From Bacillus sp. OV322 (GTDB taxonomy: Bacteria; Bacillota; Bacilli; Bacillales; DSM-1321), in assembly GCF_900112495.1 (NCBI RefSeq), contig NZ_FOMA01000002.1:186001-250000 (forward strand): a stretch of 64,000 nt of DNA, in the 5' to 3' direction. The notes below the pieces were generated by a model. That model saw only the letters and a list, made by a program, of their open reading frames with translations, was not told where the DNA came from and did not search any database. Both the position numbers and the translations under genes were made by a program. How positions within the stretch are numbered: position 1 is the stretch's first letter; every line of letters begins with the position of its first letter. Below, one piece after another: positions 17,273 through 26,847 of the stretch.

Positions 17273-17941
17273 TTGGATTTTTTAAATCAATATTTAGCAT
17301 TTAGTCTTGATCAAATTCCGTATGTAGTTTTGACTTTGCTGATTGCATTTACATTTCATGAATTTTCGCATGCTTATGTAGCGTATAAATTTGGTGACCC
17401 TACGGCTAAGAATCAGGGGAGGGTGACGCTCAATCCTGTTTCGCATCTTGATCCCTTTGGGACCCTGCTGCTTTTGGTTGCCGGATTTGGCTGGGCGCGT
17501 CCGGTGCCCGTTAACCATTTTAATTTTAAAAGGCCAAGGCTTGCAGGCATTCTGGTGTCCTTTGCTGGCCCTTTAAGCAATCTGCTTCTTGCTGTTTTTG
17601 CCCTGCTTATCTGGTATATTCTTGTGGCTTCAGGGGCGGATGCTGACATGCCGTTTTATGTTACTTCATTTTTCAATACATTTTATCAGCTGAATATTGT
17701 GCTGTTTGTCTTTAATATGCTGCCGCTGCCTCCGCTTGACGGATATCGCATCCTGCAGGACCTTGCACCAAGGGATATACGGGCAAAGATGACTCAATAT
17801 GAAGGATACGGCTCATTGATTTTTCTGATCCTCATTTTGATTCCGCAGCTGAACAGCTACACCATTCAGCCGATTTTCAATGCGGTGCTGCCGTTTTTTA
17901 TGGATGGATTAAATAATTTCTTCGCATCTTTATTTTTATAG
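17273..17941 (+). CDS. ywhC: site-2 protease family (M50) membrane metalloprotease YwhC
   Basis: A 222-aa intramembrane zinc metalloprotease-like protein. The zinc motif HEFSH is at residues 29-33 within the first hydrophobic helix. The third ligand motif is NMLPLPPLDGYRIL near residue 150. Several other hydrophobic segments are present, and no PDZ domain. Its substrate is unknown. The start is TTG 17273 with GGAGGAG 7 nt upstream. ywhD follows 24 bp later, so the two are likely co-transcribed. Confidence 0.9.
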   Translation: MDFLNQYLAFSLDQIPYVVLTLLIAFTFHEFSHAYVAYKFGDPTAKNQGRVTLNPVSHLDPFGTLLLLVAGFGWARPVPVNHFNFKRPRLAGILVSFAGPLSNLLLAVFALLIWYILVASGADADMPFYVTSFFNTFYQLNIVLFVFNMLPLPPLDGYRILQDLAPRDIRAKMTQYEGYGSLIFLILILIPQLNSYTIQPIFNAVLPFFMDGLNNFFASLFL

Positions 17942-17965
17942 CTTCTGATATAAGGAGGAATATTC

Positions 17966-18478
17966 GTGGAAGAACAGCCAAAAAAGAAACTGGGTTTTAA
18001 TATTATTAAAAATGATCCGACAGAAGGCCATGGCGGATATGGTGCCGGTGTACTGACGCTGGATAATATTGCTCCAGTCATCATTGATATTGAAGCAGGA
18101 GAGGCTGCTGTAGATATTGGCGCCATGCACGCAAGAAGTACAGTGGAGCGCGGAATTAAATTTTTGAAAACAAAAGAAGAAGTGCCAAATGCCAAACCAT
18201 ACTGGCTTGTATGGGTAACAATCGAACCAACTCAGGCAGGCCCTATGTATGCAGGTGTGACGGCATGCGAGATGACTGTAGACCGTGAAATCAGGCGGGG
18301 ATACAAATCGCTTCCAGAGCACGTGAACCGCATGGATAAATCCCTTAAAAGAAAGATCATTGTCGGGCACATGGATGATCGTTCGAAGGAAATCCTGGCG
18401 ACATTCTTGATGAATCATGATGCAGGTATGTGGGAACGGTCATCAGAGGAATTAAAACAGGGACTAACCGTACAATAA
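17966..18478 (+). CDS. ywhD: YwhD family protein
   Basis: A 170-aa soluble protein conserved in Bacillaceae after ywhC; function unknown. Marked stretches are KKKLGFNIIKNDPTEGHGG, YGAGVLTLDNIAPVIIDIE and the acidic IVGHMDDRSKEIL. No catalytic motif that I recognise is present. The start is GTG 17966 behind AAGGAGGA. Confidence 0.87.
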   Translation: MEEQPKKKLGFNIIKNDPTEGHGGYGAGVLTLDNIAPVIIDIEAGEAAVDIGAMHARSTVERGIKFLKTKEEVPNAKPYWLVWVTIEPTQAGPMYAGVTACEMTVDREIRRGYKSLPEHVNRMDKSLKRKIIVGHMDDRSKEILATFLMNHDAGMWERSSEELKQGLTVQ

Positions 18479-18588
18479 ATCACTTTGTGTCATTTTTGTG
18501 AAATTTCGAAAAATGACTTCTGGAATCTTGTGAAATTAAAGGAATATCAGTAAACTGATAGAAAGCGTTTAAAGCGCTATATAGCTAG

Positions 18589-18634
18589 GACACGAAAAAC
18601 CTCGAAGCCCATGTTGGCTTCGAGGTTTTTTGTC
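18589..18634. terminator. bidirectional terminator between ywhD and pbpG
   Basis: AAAAACCTCGAAGCC pairs with GGCTTCGAGGTTTTTT between convergent genes. Confidence 0.9.
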
Positions 18635-18643
18635 TTTAGTGAG

Positions 18644-20710
18644 TTAATGCCCCCAGAAATGCAGGATCCGTTTATACCAGCTTTTCTTTTGTTTTTCGGG
18701 AGATGCCAGTATTGTATTTTGGCTATTCGGAAGGTGCTCTGTGCAGTACTCTTCGGGCTCAGTGCCTTTGACAAAGTATGTTTTCCTTTTGACAGGGCAG
18801 TCTTTTGTTGCCAGTTTGCCGTTTTGAGGATTCACATATACCCCGACAACACCGCTGGGTTTCTTGAAAGGCTTTACGGGTGTATCTTCAAGGCTGGTTT
18901 CCATAAAATCAGCCCAAATTTTCTTGGCATATACGTTCTCAGCCGGATTCTCCATTTTCTTAGCCTGGTCATAACCTACCCAGACTCCCGCTGCCTGCTG
19001 CGGCGCATAACCAATCATCCAGCTATCTGTTGTGGTCGATCCGGATTTTCCGGCATACGGTCTTGTAAGCTCTGGAGCTATTGTACTGCCGGTTACCTTT
19101 GTGTATCCATTCAGCTTTTTATCGAAGACACCTGTAAGCATTTCAGTCATGACAAAGGCTTTATTCCGGTCAAGCAATTGTTCATGGTCGTTTTTTTGTT
19201 CGAAAATAACATCGCCCTTTTGATTTTCCACCCTTTTAATGAAAATAGGTGTAACATGCTTCCCGCCGTTAGCCAGCAGACTGTAAGCATTGACCATCTC
19301 AATCACCCGTACGCCAGAGGTGCCGAGTGCGAGTGAAGGAGAAGCATGCATTTTCGTTGTCAGTCCAAACTTCCGGATGTTTTGGACCAGAGATTTCTCG
19401 CCGAGAAAAAGATTGGTTTTTACCGCAAATATATTATCCGAAAGCGCGATGGCCTGTGCCATGGTAATGTCCCCGTTGGCATATTGGCTATTGTAATTAT
19501 GAGGGGTATATGTCGACTGGCCTCCGTCATATTTAAATGTCGTTGCCTCGCTTTTCAGTGTGGTAGAAGGAGTGAATCCCTTCTCCAGTGCAGAATAATA
19601 CAGGATCGGCTTAATGGTTGAGCCAGGCTGTCGTATAGCCTGCGTTGCCCGGTTAAATGGCGATTTATCATAGTCCCTTCCGCCTGCAAGCGCCGTTACA
19701 GCGCCTGTTTTAGGATTCATAGCCACAAGTGCTGCCTGGACATTGGATTGGCTTGATATAATATCAGAAAAAGATTTTTCTGCGGCGGCCTGCGTTTTTT
19801 CGTTTAGGGTGGTATAAACTCGGAGCCCGCCAAGCTCAATCGTCCTGTCGTCCAAATGCAGCTGCGTTTTTAAAGCCTGTTTCACCGCATCCTGAAAGTA
19901 GGGAGCAACCCTGCCATGCACCGTTTCTTTCTCTCCATTAAAGGAGAGGGGGGCGCGGCTTGCTGCAAGCTTTTGTTTTGTGCTGATATATTTCTTTTGA
20001 ACCATGGAGGACAAAACCACTTGCTGGCGCAGCTTTGCTTTTTCCAAGTTGGCCAGTGGCGAGTATCGTGAAGGCCCCTTTGGAACACCAGCAAGCATGC
20101 TGGATTCGGCAAGTGTCAGGTCTTTTGCATTTTTGCCATAATAATAAAGGCTCGCTGCCTGGGCTCCGTATGCTCCGTGCCCATAGTAAATGGTATTTAA
20201 ATAGCCTTCAAGAATATCTCTCTTCGAGTAATTCATTTCAAGGCGGATCGTGTAAAAGGCTTCACTTAACTTTCTTTTCCAGGTTTTATCATGCCCAAGG
20301 TAAAGGTTCCGGGCATACTGCTGGGTGATGGTGCTTGCACCCTGCACCTTGGACATGGAGCGCATATCCGCCAAAACAGCGCCCGCAATCCTTTTTAAAT
20401 CAAATCCCCGATGTGTATAAAACTGCCGGTCTTCAACAGCTACTGTAGCGTTAATCAAATCCGGCGATATCTCTTGAATCGGGACCCAGTACCGTTTTTG
20501 CCCATGGCTGGTTTCGCCGATCACCTTGCCGCTTTCGCTATAATACAAGGTAGACTGCGGCACCGCGACTGGAGGCGGCCCCAGAACTTTTGCATACATG
20601 AAAAGAGCAAGAAACATTAAAAACAGCAACAGAGCAGAGAGTGCTGTCATGATGATGAACGCGCGTATGTATTTGGAAGATCTCTTGAAACGCTCAGTAA
20701 TTAGCTCCAC
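18644..20710 (-). CDS. pbpG: class A penicillin-binding protein PbpG (PBP2d, YwhE)
   Basis: A bifunctional peptidoglycan glycosyltransferase/transpeptidase; in B. subtilis its homolog is made in the forespore and builds spore germ-cell wall. One TM helix lies at residues about 17-40. The GT51 domain has EDRQFYTHRGFD (catalytic Glu) and QGASTITQQYARN. The transpeptidase domain has the SxxK motif in PGSTIKP, SDN in ALSDNIF, and KSG in place of the usual KTG (GKSGSTTTD). The length is about 688 aa. Of two GTG codons, 20710 has GAGGTGG five bases upstream; 20719 has no room for an RBS. Confidence 0.93.
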   Translation of the reverse strand: MELITERFKRSSKYIRAFIIMTALSALLLFLMFLALFMYAKVLGPPPVAVPQSTLYYSESGKVIGETSHGQKRYWVPIQEISPDLINATVAVEDRQFYTHRGFDLKRIAGAVLADMRSMSKVQGASTITQQYARNLYLGHDKTWKRKLSEAFYTIRLEMNYSKRDILEGYLNTIYYGHGAYGAQAASLYYYGKNAKDLTLAESSMLAGVPKGPSRYSPLANLEKAKLRQQVVLSSMVQKKYISTKQKLAASRAPLSFNGEKETVHGRVAPYFQDAVKQALKTQLHLDDRTIELGGLRVYTTLNEKTQAAAEKSFSDIISSQSNVQAALVAMNPKTGAVTALAGGRDYDKSPFNRATQAIRQPGSTIKPILYYSALEKGFTPSTTLKSEATTFKYDGGQSTYTPHNYNSQYANGDITMAQAIALSDNIFAVKTNLFLGEKSLVQNIRKFGLTTKMHASPSLALGTSGVRVIEMVNAYSLLANGGKHVTPIFIKRVENQKGDVIFEQKNDHEQLLDRNKAFVMTEMLTGVFDKKLNGYTKVTGSTIAPELTRPYAGKSGSTTTDSWMIGYAPQQAAGVWVGYDQAKKMENPAENVYAKKIWADFMETSLEDTPVKPFKKPSGVVGVYVNPQNGKLATKDCPVKRKTYFVKGTEPEEYCTEHLPNSQNTILASPEKQKKSWYKRILHFWGH

Positions 20711-21182
20711 TGTTTCCACCTCTTTTTTTGGCTATGATAATATCGTGTTCACTGCAGGCCCCGACCGGTTCTGCCGCATTCATCTGGGGTTAAAATCAGC
20801 ATGGACTTTAACAGAGCCTAAAAACATCAATCTCCTTTCTTGCAAAGCATGCTGAATTGACGTCATGCCATTTAAGAAAGGAACTTATTAGTAAGTATGA
20901 AAAAAAACTTCCTTTTTTAAACATAAGGAAGCTGCAGACAAAAAAAATCTTGCAATTTTGCTGAATTCGTCTATACTTTTTCTAGCTAATCATGATGAAA
21001 ATCGTGTCGAATTACCGGACAGAATTAAAGTCATTGTTATAGTATTGTTAGGGAATATTAATAATGTTCGTGTAAAATATAGTGAAACTTCCATCAGGGG
21101 ATTTTCTTTCATCCTTCATGATGAACAATTGCCCGTTAATGCGGGATAAAATAAAAACGGATTCAAGAAAGGAAGCGGAATA
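20711..21182. other. pbpG-speE divergent intergenic region
   Basis: This gap holds an inverted repeat (ACTTCCTT/AAGGAAGC) at about 20907-20937 and a sigma-A-like promoter for speE at 20950-20977. The rest, including a long AT-rich leader at 20985-21170, shows no gene or known riboswitch that I can recognise. Confidence 0.5.
20950..20977 (+). promoter_or_regulatory. putative sigma-A promoter for speE-speB
   Basis: TTGCAA (20950-20955) and TATACT (20972-20977) are spaced by 16 nt. It would leave a leader of about 200 nt before speE. Confidence 0.5.
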
Positions 21183-22010
21183 ATGAGCATTTGGTTTACA
21201 GAGAAACAAACAGAGAATTTTGGAATTACAATGAAAATTAACCGCACTTTACATACGGAACAAACAGAATTCCAAAAACTGGATATGGTTGAAACTGAAG
21301 AGTGGGGCAATATGCTTCTTCTTGATGACATGGTCATGACATCAACACGCGATGAATTTGTATACCATGAGATGGTGGCCCATGTGCCATTGTTTACGCA
21401 TCCTAATCCTGAAAACGTATTAGTAGTGGGCGGAGGAGACGGCGGTGTAATCCGTGAAGTCCTAAAGCACCCAAGCGTGAAGAAAGCAACACTTGTGGAT
21501 ATTGACGGAAAAGTAATTGAGTACTCTAAAAAGTACCTTCCGGAAATTGCAGGAATGCTTGACGATCCAAGAGTGGACGTCCAAGTGGATGATGGATTCA
21601 TGCATATTGCCCAAAGCGAGAACGAATATGATGTCATCATGGTTGACTCCACTGAGCCAGTAGGCCCTGCTGTCAACTTATTCTCAAAAGGCTTCTATGC
21701 AGGAATTTCAAAAGCATTGAAGGAAGATGGAATTTTTGTTGCCCAGACCGACAACCCTTGGTTCAAAGCGGACCTGATCAGAGACGTACAAAGAGACGTA
21801 AAGGAAATCTTCCCGATCACAAGCCTTTACACAGCGAATATCCCGACTTACCCAAGCGGCATGTGGACATTCACAATCGGCTCTAAAAAACATGACCCGC
21901 TTCAAGTAAGCGAAGAGCGTTTCCATGAAATCGAAACAAAATACTACACAAAAGAACTTCACAAAGCTGCATTCGTTTTACCGAAATTTGTACAAGACTT
22001 AATTAAATAA
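21183..22010 (+). CDS. speE: spermidine synthase SpeE
   Basis: It transfers aminopropyl from decarboxylated S-adenosylmethionine to putrescine. The SAM-fold motif is [18 protein letters not shown] near residue 80, and the active-site acidic stretch is [12 protein letters not shown] near residue 155. The 275-aa length fits B. subtilis SpeE. ATG 21183 has AAAGGAAG upstream. It is followed by speB, so the two consecutive genes make putrescine (from agmatine) and spermidine. The TAA stop is directly joined to a family B repeat. Confidence 0.96.
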   Translation: MSIWFTEKQTENFGITMKINRTLHTEQTEFQKLDMVETEEWGNMLLLDDMVMTSTRDEFVYHEMVAHVPLFTHPNPENVLVVGGGDGGVIREVLKHPSVKKATLVDIDGKVIEYSKKYLPEIAGMLDDPRVDVQVDDGFMHIAQSENEYDVIMVDSTEPVGPAVNLFSKGFYAGISKALKEDGIFVAQTDNPWFKADLIRDVQRDVKEIFPITSLYTANIPTYPSGMWTFTIGSKKHDPLQVSEERFHEIETKYYTKELHKAAFVLPKFVQDLIK

Positions 22011-22135
22011 AAAGCGCAGGCGCCTGTTTAGCCCTGAATAGCATAAGGCGCGCAAGAATAGGAAGGCGCTCTTTGCCTTCAATCTTGATTGACTTATGAC
22101 CTCGAAGGGCTAGGCGCAGAAGCTGGATTTAAATA
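22011..22135 (+). repeat. family B repeat, long copy flush with the speE stop
   Basis: Starting immediately after TAA, AAAGCGCAGGCGCCTG opens the element, which ends in GGCTAGGCGCAGAAGCTGGATTTA. It is in the opposite map orientation to the copy at 16708 but in the same orientation relative to its upstream gene. It contains the internal hairpin AGGAAGGCGCTCTTTGCCTT. Confidence 0.8.
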
Positions 22136-22149
22136 AAGAAAACTGTGAT

Positions 22150-22175
22150 GAAAGGGAGAGCATACTCTCCCTTTC
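22150..22175. terminator. perfect hairpin just upstream of speB
   Basis: GAAAGGGAGAG and CTCTCCCTTTC form a perfect 11-bp stem with a 4-nt loop, followed by ATTTTG. It begins 13 bp before the speB Shine-Dalgarno. It may be the speE terminator or an attenuator that lowers speB expression. Confidence 0.6.
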
Positions 22176-22200
22176 ATTTTGAAATGAAGGAGGAAAAATG

Positions 22201-23079
22201 ATGCGTTTTGATGAAGCATACTCAGGCAATGTATTTATTAAAAGCCATTCTAATTTTGATGAAGCGGAAGCTGTCATTTATGGAATGCCTATGGATTGGA
22301 CAGTCAGCTACCGTCCAGGCTCAAGGTTTGGACCGACAAGAATCAGGGAGGTTTCTATCGGCCTTGAAGAATACAGTCCATATTTGGACCGTGAGCTTGA
22401 GGAAGTAAAGTATTTTGATGCAGGCGATATTCCGCTTCCGTTCGGTAATCCGCAGCGAAGCATAGATATGATTGAAGAGTTTGTAGACAGCGTATTAGAG
22501 GCAGGTAAATTTCCGCTAGGCATGGGCGGGGAGCATTTGGTTGCCTGGCCTGTTATGAAGGCTATGTACAAGAAGTATCCGGATCTAGCCATTATCCATA
22601 TGGATGCCCATACTGATCTTCGTGAAGAGTATGAAGGCGAGCCGCTTTCACATTCTACGCCAATCCGTAAAATTGCTGAGCATATCGGCCCGAAAAACGT
22701 ATATTCTTTCGGAATCCGCTCCGGCATGAAGGAAGAGTTCCAGTGGGCCAAGGAAAATGGCATGCAGATCTCTAAATTTGAAGTTTTGGAGCCATTGAAA
22801 GAAGTGCTTCCTAAACTTGCTGGACGTCCTGTATATGTCACAATTGATATTGATGTACTGGATCCTGCCCATGCTCCTGGCACAGGCACAGTGGATGCAG
22901 GCGGAATCACATCAAAAGAGCTTTTAGCATCTATCCATGAAATTGCCCGGTCTGAGGTAAAAGTAGTGGGCTGTGATCTGGTCGAAGTAGCTCCTATTTA
23001 TGATCCATCCGAACAAACAGCGAATACAGCAAGCAAACTGATTCGTGAAATGATTCTGGGCTGGGTGCAAAAACGATAA
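22201..23079 (+). CDS. speB: agmatinase SpeB
   Basis: A binuclear-manganese ureohydrolase that converts agmatine to putrescine and urea. The metal ligands are in GMGGEHLV, HMDAHTDLR and TIDIDVLDPAHAPG. The length is 292 aa. Two consecutive ATG codons occur; 22201 is preferred since AGGAGG then lies 7 nt upstream and the product starts MRFDEAYSGN as in B. subtilis. It is the second enzyme gene of the speE-speB polyamine pair. Confidence 0.96.
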   Translation: MRFDEAYSGNVFIKSHSNFDEAEAVIYGMPMDWTVSYRPGSRFGPTRIREVSIGLEEYSPYLDRELEEVKYFDAGDIPLPFGNPQRSIDMIEEFVDSVLEAGKFPLGMGGEHLVAWPVMKAMYKKYPDLAIIHMDAHTDLREEYEGEPLSHSTPIRKIAEHIGPKNVYSFGIRSGMKEEFQWAKENGMQISKFEVLEPLKEVLPKLAGRPVYVTIDIDVLDPAHAPGTGTVDAGGITSKELLASIHEIARSEVKVVGCDLVEVAPIYDPSEQTANTASKLIREMILGWVQKR

Positions 23080-23091
23080 AATAGAATGAAT

Positions 23092-23127
23092 AGCGGTTTC
23101 AGCGTAGAGCTGGGACCGCTTTTACTT
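23092..23127 (+). terminator. terminator after speB
   Basis: AGCGGTTTCAGC pairs with GCTGGGACCGCT and is followed by TTTACTTTT. Confidence 0.75.
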
Positions 23128-23237
23128 TTAACTAGCCGTTTTGCATTTCGCTTGAATTGGGCATGAATTGGCTCGAATAAAGCCCAGATAGAATCGATTA
23201 AAATGGAAGATGAAACATCCTAGCCTGATTTTTTTAA

Positions 23238-23466
23238 GGCTCTTTTCATAAAGATTGTTGTTTTTTAATGTGTTCTGTGAGGCGATCCCGTTGTTAACTC
23301 AGGTTGATTGGAGCGAAAGGTGCGAGACTCCTGCGGGATTAGCGGGAAGGTGAGACCCCGCAGGCGCAGCCGAGGAGGCTCACCGCCCGCCCCGCGGAAA
23401 GCGAGCATCCTGGAGCGGAAATCAGCCGCCTTGTTCCATAGCAGCAAAGATTACGAAAGCATTTTT
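23238..23466 (+). repeat. family A MITE-like element, copy A2
   Basis: It is nearly identical to copy A1 through the GC-rich core (GAGACTCCTGCGGGATTAGC onward). The left flank is TTTTTTAA and the right flank TTTTGTAA depending on the exact end, so the target duplication is degenerate. It lies between speB and ywiB. Bases 23467-23685 show nothing further. Confidence 0.75.
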
Positions 23467-23685
23467 TGTAAAAATAATCCATATTTCAGAGGGGATTTTT
23501 ATTAGTTAGTAGAAACGTTTATAGAGGTGCGATTGTGTTAAGAATAATTCTCTGATACACGTTTTTGATATAGCTATTTTTCCTCCTTTTTAAAGGCTTG
23601 CAGCCTGCTTATTTTTCAGGTGTTGAAACTTGCCCAAAGAATATTTATACTTATAGGGTTATAAGTGTAGTGAGGAAGTGTAAAA

Positions 23686-24126
23686 TTGACTCTTCAGGAT
23701 AGCGGAAAAAAGAATATAAAGGTTACATTGCAAACAAAAATCAGAAATGGATCTGGAACGGAATCGTATGAATTAATCACCTTTGGAGATATGTTTTTCA
23801 AAGCGGGATCTCTTTACCTTCAATATGGTGAAGAAAATGAGTACGGAAAAACGCAGACCACCATTAAATACAAAGGGCACGAAGCACTGCTGCTGAGAAA
23901 TGGCGCTGTCAAGATGAGGCAGTCATTTGTGCCGGAAGAAACTGCACATGGCCATTATGAAAGTGTATATGGAACATTGGGGATGATCACTCATACAAAT
24001 TCCATTGAATACCATTGGAATGAAGATGAAAAGGAAGGCAAGCTGGTCCTTAATTATGAATTAACCATGCAGGGCAGTGAAAAAGGATATTATGAAATGA
24101 CGATTGCATTCAGGGAGGAAGCATGA
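23686..24126 (+). CDS. ywiB: YwiB family protein (DUF1934)
   Basis: A 146-aa soluble protein with a lipocalin-like beta-barrel pattern (DUF1934/YwiB family); function unknown. Alternating strands such as [25 protein letters not shown] and [19 protein letters not shown] are typical. The start is TTG 23686 behind GAGGAAG. The stop is one base before argS, the same ywiB-argS pairing as in B. subtilis, so coupling is likely. Confidence 0.88.
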   Translation: MTLQDSGKKNIKVTLQTKIRNGSGTESYELITFGDMFFKAGSLYLQYGEENEYGKTQTTIKYKGHEALLLRNGAVKMRQSFVPEETAHGHYESVYGTLGMITHTNSIEYHWNEDEKEGKLVLNYELTMQGSEKGYYEMTIAFREEA

Positions 24127-24127
24127 A

Positions 24128-25798
24128 ATGAACATAGTTGAACAGGTTCAGAGTAAATTAAAGCAGGAAATTAAAAATGCCGCCATCAAGGCTGGCTTGG
24201 CGGCGGAGGAACAAATTCCAGGTGTCATTCTGGAGCTTCCGAAAGATAAAACTCATGGAGATTATTCCACAAATATGGCAATGCAGCTGGCCCGTGTGGC
24301 CAAGAAAGCACCTCGTGCAATTGCTGAAGCGATTATTGAAAACTTTGACCATTCAAAAGCCTCCATTGAAAAAATTGAAATTGCAGGACCGGGATTTATC
24401 AATTTTTATATGAATAATCAGTACCTGACTGAGCTGATTCCTGTTATCTTACAGGCTGGCGATACTTATGGGGAAAGTGATTTTGGAAAAGGGGAAAAAA
24501 TCCAGGTTGAGTTTGTTTCAGCTAATCCGACAGGAGATCTTCACCTTGGCCATGCCCGCGGAGCAGCGGTAGGCGATTCTCTTTGCAATGTGCTGGACAA
24601 AGCAGGTTACGATGTTTCCCGCGAATATTATATCAATGATGCAGGCAATCAGATCAATAACCTTGCCTATTCTGTAGAGGCCCGCTATTTCCAGGCGCTA
24701 GGCATGGATAAAGAAATGCCTGAGGACGGATATCATGGTGCAGATATTATTAATATCGGCAAAAAACTTGCAGAAGAATTTGGCGATAAATATGTTCATG
24801 AAGATGAAAAAAGCCGTTTTGCTTTTTTCAGAGAATATGGGCTTAAATATGAAATGGGCAAACTTAAGACGGATCTTGAAAACTTCCGTGTTCCTTTTGA
24901 TGTCTGGTATTCAGAAACATCTCTTTATCAAGACGGCAAAATTGATGAAGCCCTTGCTGAACTTAAGGAAAGAGGCCATATCTATGAACAGGACGGCGCA
25001 ACCTGGTTCCGTTCTACAGAATTAGGCGATGACAAAGACCGGGTTTTAATCAAGCAGGATGGCTCATATACCTACCTGACTCCGGATATTGCCTATCACC
25101 GCAATAAATTGGAACGCGGATTCGATAAGCTTATTAACATCTGGGGTGCCGACCACCACGGCTATATTCCCCGCATGAAGGCGGCAATTGAAGCCCTTGG
25201 CTACAGCCGTGACCAGCTTGAGGTCGAAATCATTCAGCTTGTCCACTTATATAAAAACGGCGAGAAAATGAAAATGAGCAAACGGACTGGAAAAGCAGTG
25301 ACAATGCGCGATTTGATTGAAGAAGTAGGATTGGATTCTGTCCGTTATTTCTTTGCAATGAGAAGCGCCGATACACATATGGATTTTGATTTGGATCTTG
25401 CTGTTTCCCAGTCAAATGACAATCCGGTTTATTATGCCCAGTACGCACATGCCCGTATTTCCAGCATCCTGCGCCAAGGTGAGGAGCAGAGCATCCAATT
25501 TGATGAAACAGCAGACTTCTCGCTTCTTTCATCTGAAAAAGAAGTAGAGCTTCTGAAAAAACTTGGAGAATTCCCGCAGGCTATTGCAGAAGCTGCAGAA
25601 AAACGCATGCCGCATCGAATGACGAATTATATCTTTGATCTGGCTTCTGTATTCCACAGCTTCTACAATGCAGACAAAGTGCTTGATCCCGAAAACATGG
25701 ATAGAAGCAAAGCACGTCTTTCATTGGTAAAATCTGTACAGATTACACTTAAAAACGCGCTTGCTCTAATCGGAGTTTCTGCACCGGAAAAAATGTAA
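24128..25798 (+). CDS. argS: arginyl-tRNA synthetase
   Basis: A class I aminoacyl-tRNA synthetase of 556 aa that charges tRNA-Arg. The N-terminal additional domain is followed by the HIGH-type motif [16 protein letters not shown] (residues about 131-146) and a KMSKS-type [12 protein letters not shown] near residue 378. The C-terminal DALR anticodon-binding domain ends the protein. ATG 24128 has GGAGG 8 nt upstream and starts one base after the ywiB stop. Confidence 0.96.
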   Translation: MNIVEQVQSKLKQEIKNAAIKAGLAAEEQIPGVILELPKDKTHGDYSTNMAMQLARVAKKAPRAIAEAIIENFDHSKASIEKIEIAGPGFINFYMNNQYLTELIPVILQAGDTYGESDFGKGEKIQVEFVSANPTGDLHLGHARGAAVGDSLCNVLDKAGYDVSREYYINDAGNQINNLAYSVEARYFQALGMDKEMPEDGYHGADIINIGKKLAEEFGDKYVHEDEKSRFAFFREYGLKYEMGKLKTDLENFRVPFDVWYSETSLYQDGKIDEALAELKERGHIYEQDGATWFRSTELGDDKDRVLIKQDGSYTYLTPDIAYHRNKLERGFDKLINIWGADHHGYIPRMKAAIEALGYSRDQLEVEIIQLVHLYKNGEKMKMSKRTGKAVTMRDLIEEVGLDSVRYFFAMRSADTHMDFDLDLAVSQSNDNPVYYAQYAHARISSILRQGEEQSIQFDETADFSLLSSEKEVELLKKLGEFPQAIAEAAEKRMPHRMTNYIFDLASVFHSFYNADKVLDPENMDRSKARLSLVKSVQITLKNALALIGVSAPEKM

Positions 25799-25806
25799 AG
25801 TCATAA

Positions 25807-25850
25807 TTAAAGGCAGCCAAGGCTCTAGAAGAGTATGGCTGCCTTTTTGA
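25807..25850. terminator. terminator between argS and uvsE
   Basis: AAAGGCAGCCA pairs with TGGCTGCCTTTTT between convergent genes. Confidence 0.85.
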
Positions 25851-25864
25851 TTATGCCCCGGGTG

Positions 25865-26821
25865 TTACTTCCACTCAGCAGATCCGCCCGAGATTCTTTT
25901 TACACCTCTGATTTTGGATATGTCGTCAACAAGCTTCAGCATGGCCTGGTCCTTTTTTTTCGCTTCAATCATGAAATCAACATCCTGGTTTAGTGTCCTC
26001 AGTGCCTTGATTAGAGGCATAAGAAACTCCAAATCGACAAAGTCGGAATGGGAGCGGAATTCCTTTTCGTTTTTAGGTGATGAAACATGTATTTTAGGTA
26101 TAAGGCCAGTATGCTCCCAGGTTGCAAAAATATCTGGAAGCAGGTCCCCAAAAGGTTTCTCACCCTGATTAGCCATATAGTGATGATAATCAAAAACCAT
26201 TCGGATGTTTTCATTTTGGCAGACCTTCAATGTTTCATCCGCAGTATATGTTTTATCGTCGTTTTCCAGAGTCATCTGCTGTTTGACATGAAGGGGCAGT
26301 GCTGCAATATTTTCATAAAAGCGTGCTGTTGCCTTTGCTTTGTCACCGTAGGCACCGCCAACATGGATATTAATGACAGATTCTTTCTCCACACCCATGG
26401 CATTAAGCATCTCATAATGAAATACCATATCCTTTACAGCATTAGCCGTTATGACAGGGTTTGAACTTGTAAACAGGGTAAATTGGTTAGGGTGGAAGCT
26501 GACACGCATGCCATACTGTTTGATGAGGCTTCCAAGCTCTTCCCATTCTTTTTTAAAAGGTGCCACAAAATCCCATTGTACCTCGGGATGTGTGGCAAGC
26601 GGTACAATCGAACTGGAAAGGCGATACACTTCAATTTGATGTGCAGCATTATAGAGAAGGATTCTTCGTGTATTCTCAATGTTCTGCAGCGTCACTTCAT
26701 GCAGTTTATTTATTCTTTCATCTTTTCCGAGCTCGCTGAATCGTTTAAAGGTAAGGGATTTTGCCGGTGAAGCATCCCATAGCAATGTTGCGTTTGCAAC
26801 GTAGCCAAATCTTATCTTCAT
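25865..26821 (-). CDS. uvsE: UV damage endonuclease UvsE/UVDE (YwjD)
   Basis: A TIM-barrel, metal-dependent endonuclease that nicks 5' to UV photoproducts. The start MKIRFGYVANATLLW is typical. Metal-binding segments include VSFHPNQFTLF, NIHVGGAYGDK, LENDDKTYTADE and MVFDYHHYMAN. The length is 318 aa. ATG 26821 has GGAGG 5 nt upstream; the gene starts about 27 bp after the ywjE stop, forming a ywjE-uvsE unit. Expected role: spore UV resistance, as in B. subtilis (family knowledge). Confidence 0.93.
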   Translation of the reverse strand: MKIRFGYVANATLLWDASPAKSLTFKRFSELGKDERINKLHEVTLQNIENTRRILLYNAAHQIEVYRLSSSIVPLATHPEVQWDFVAPFKKEWEELGSLIKQYGMRVSFHPNQFTLFTSSNPVITANAVKDMVFHYEMLNAMGVEKESVINIHVGGAYGDKAKATARFYENIAALPLHVKQQMTLENDDKTYTADETLKVCQNENIRMVFDYHHYMANQGEKPFGDLLPDIFATWEHTGLIPKIHVSSPKNEKEFRSHSDFVDLEFLMPLIKALRTLNQDVDFMIEAKKKDQAMLKLVDDISKIRGVKRISGGSAEWK

Positions 26822-26847
26822 GTTGTCCTCCTTACAGTCAGCAGCTG

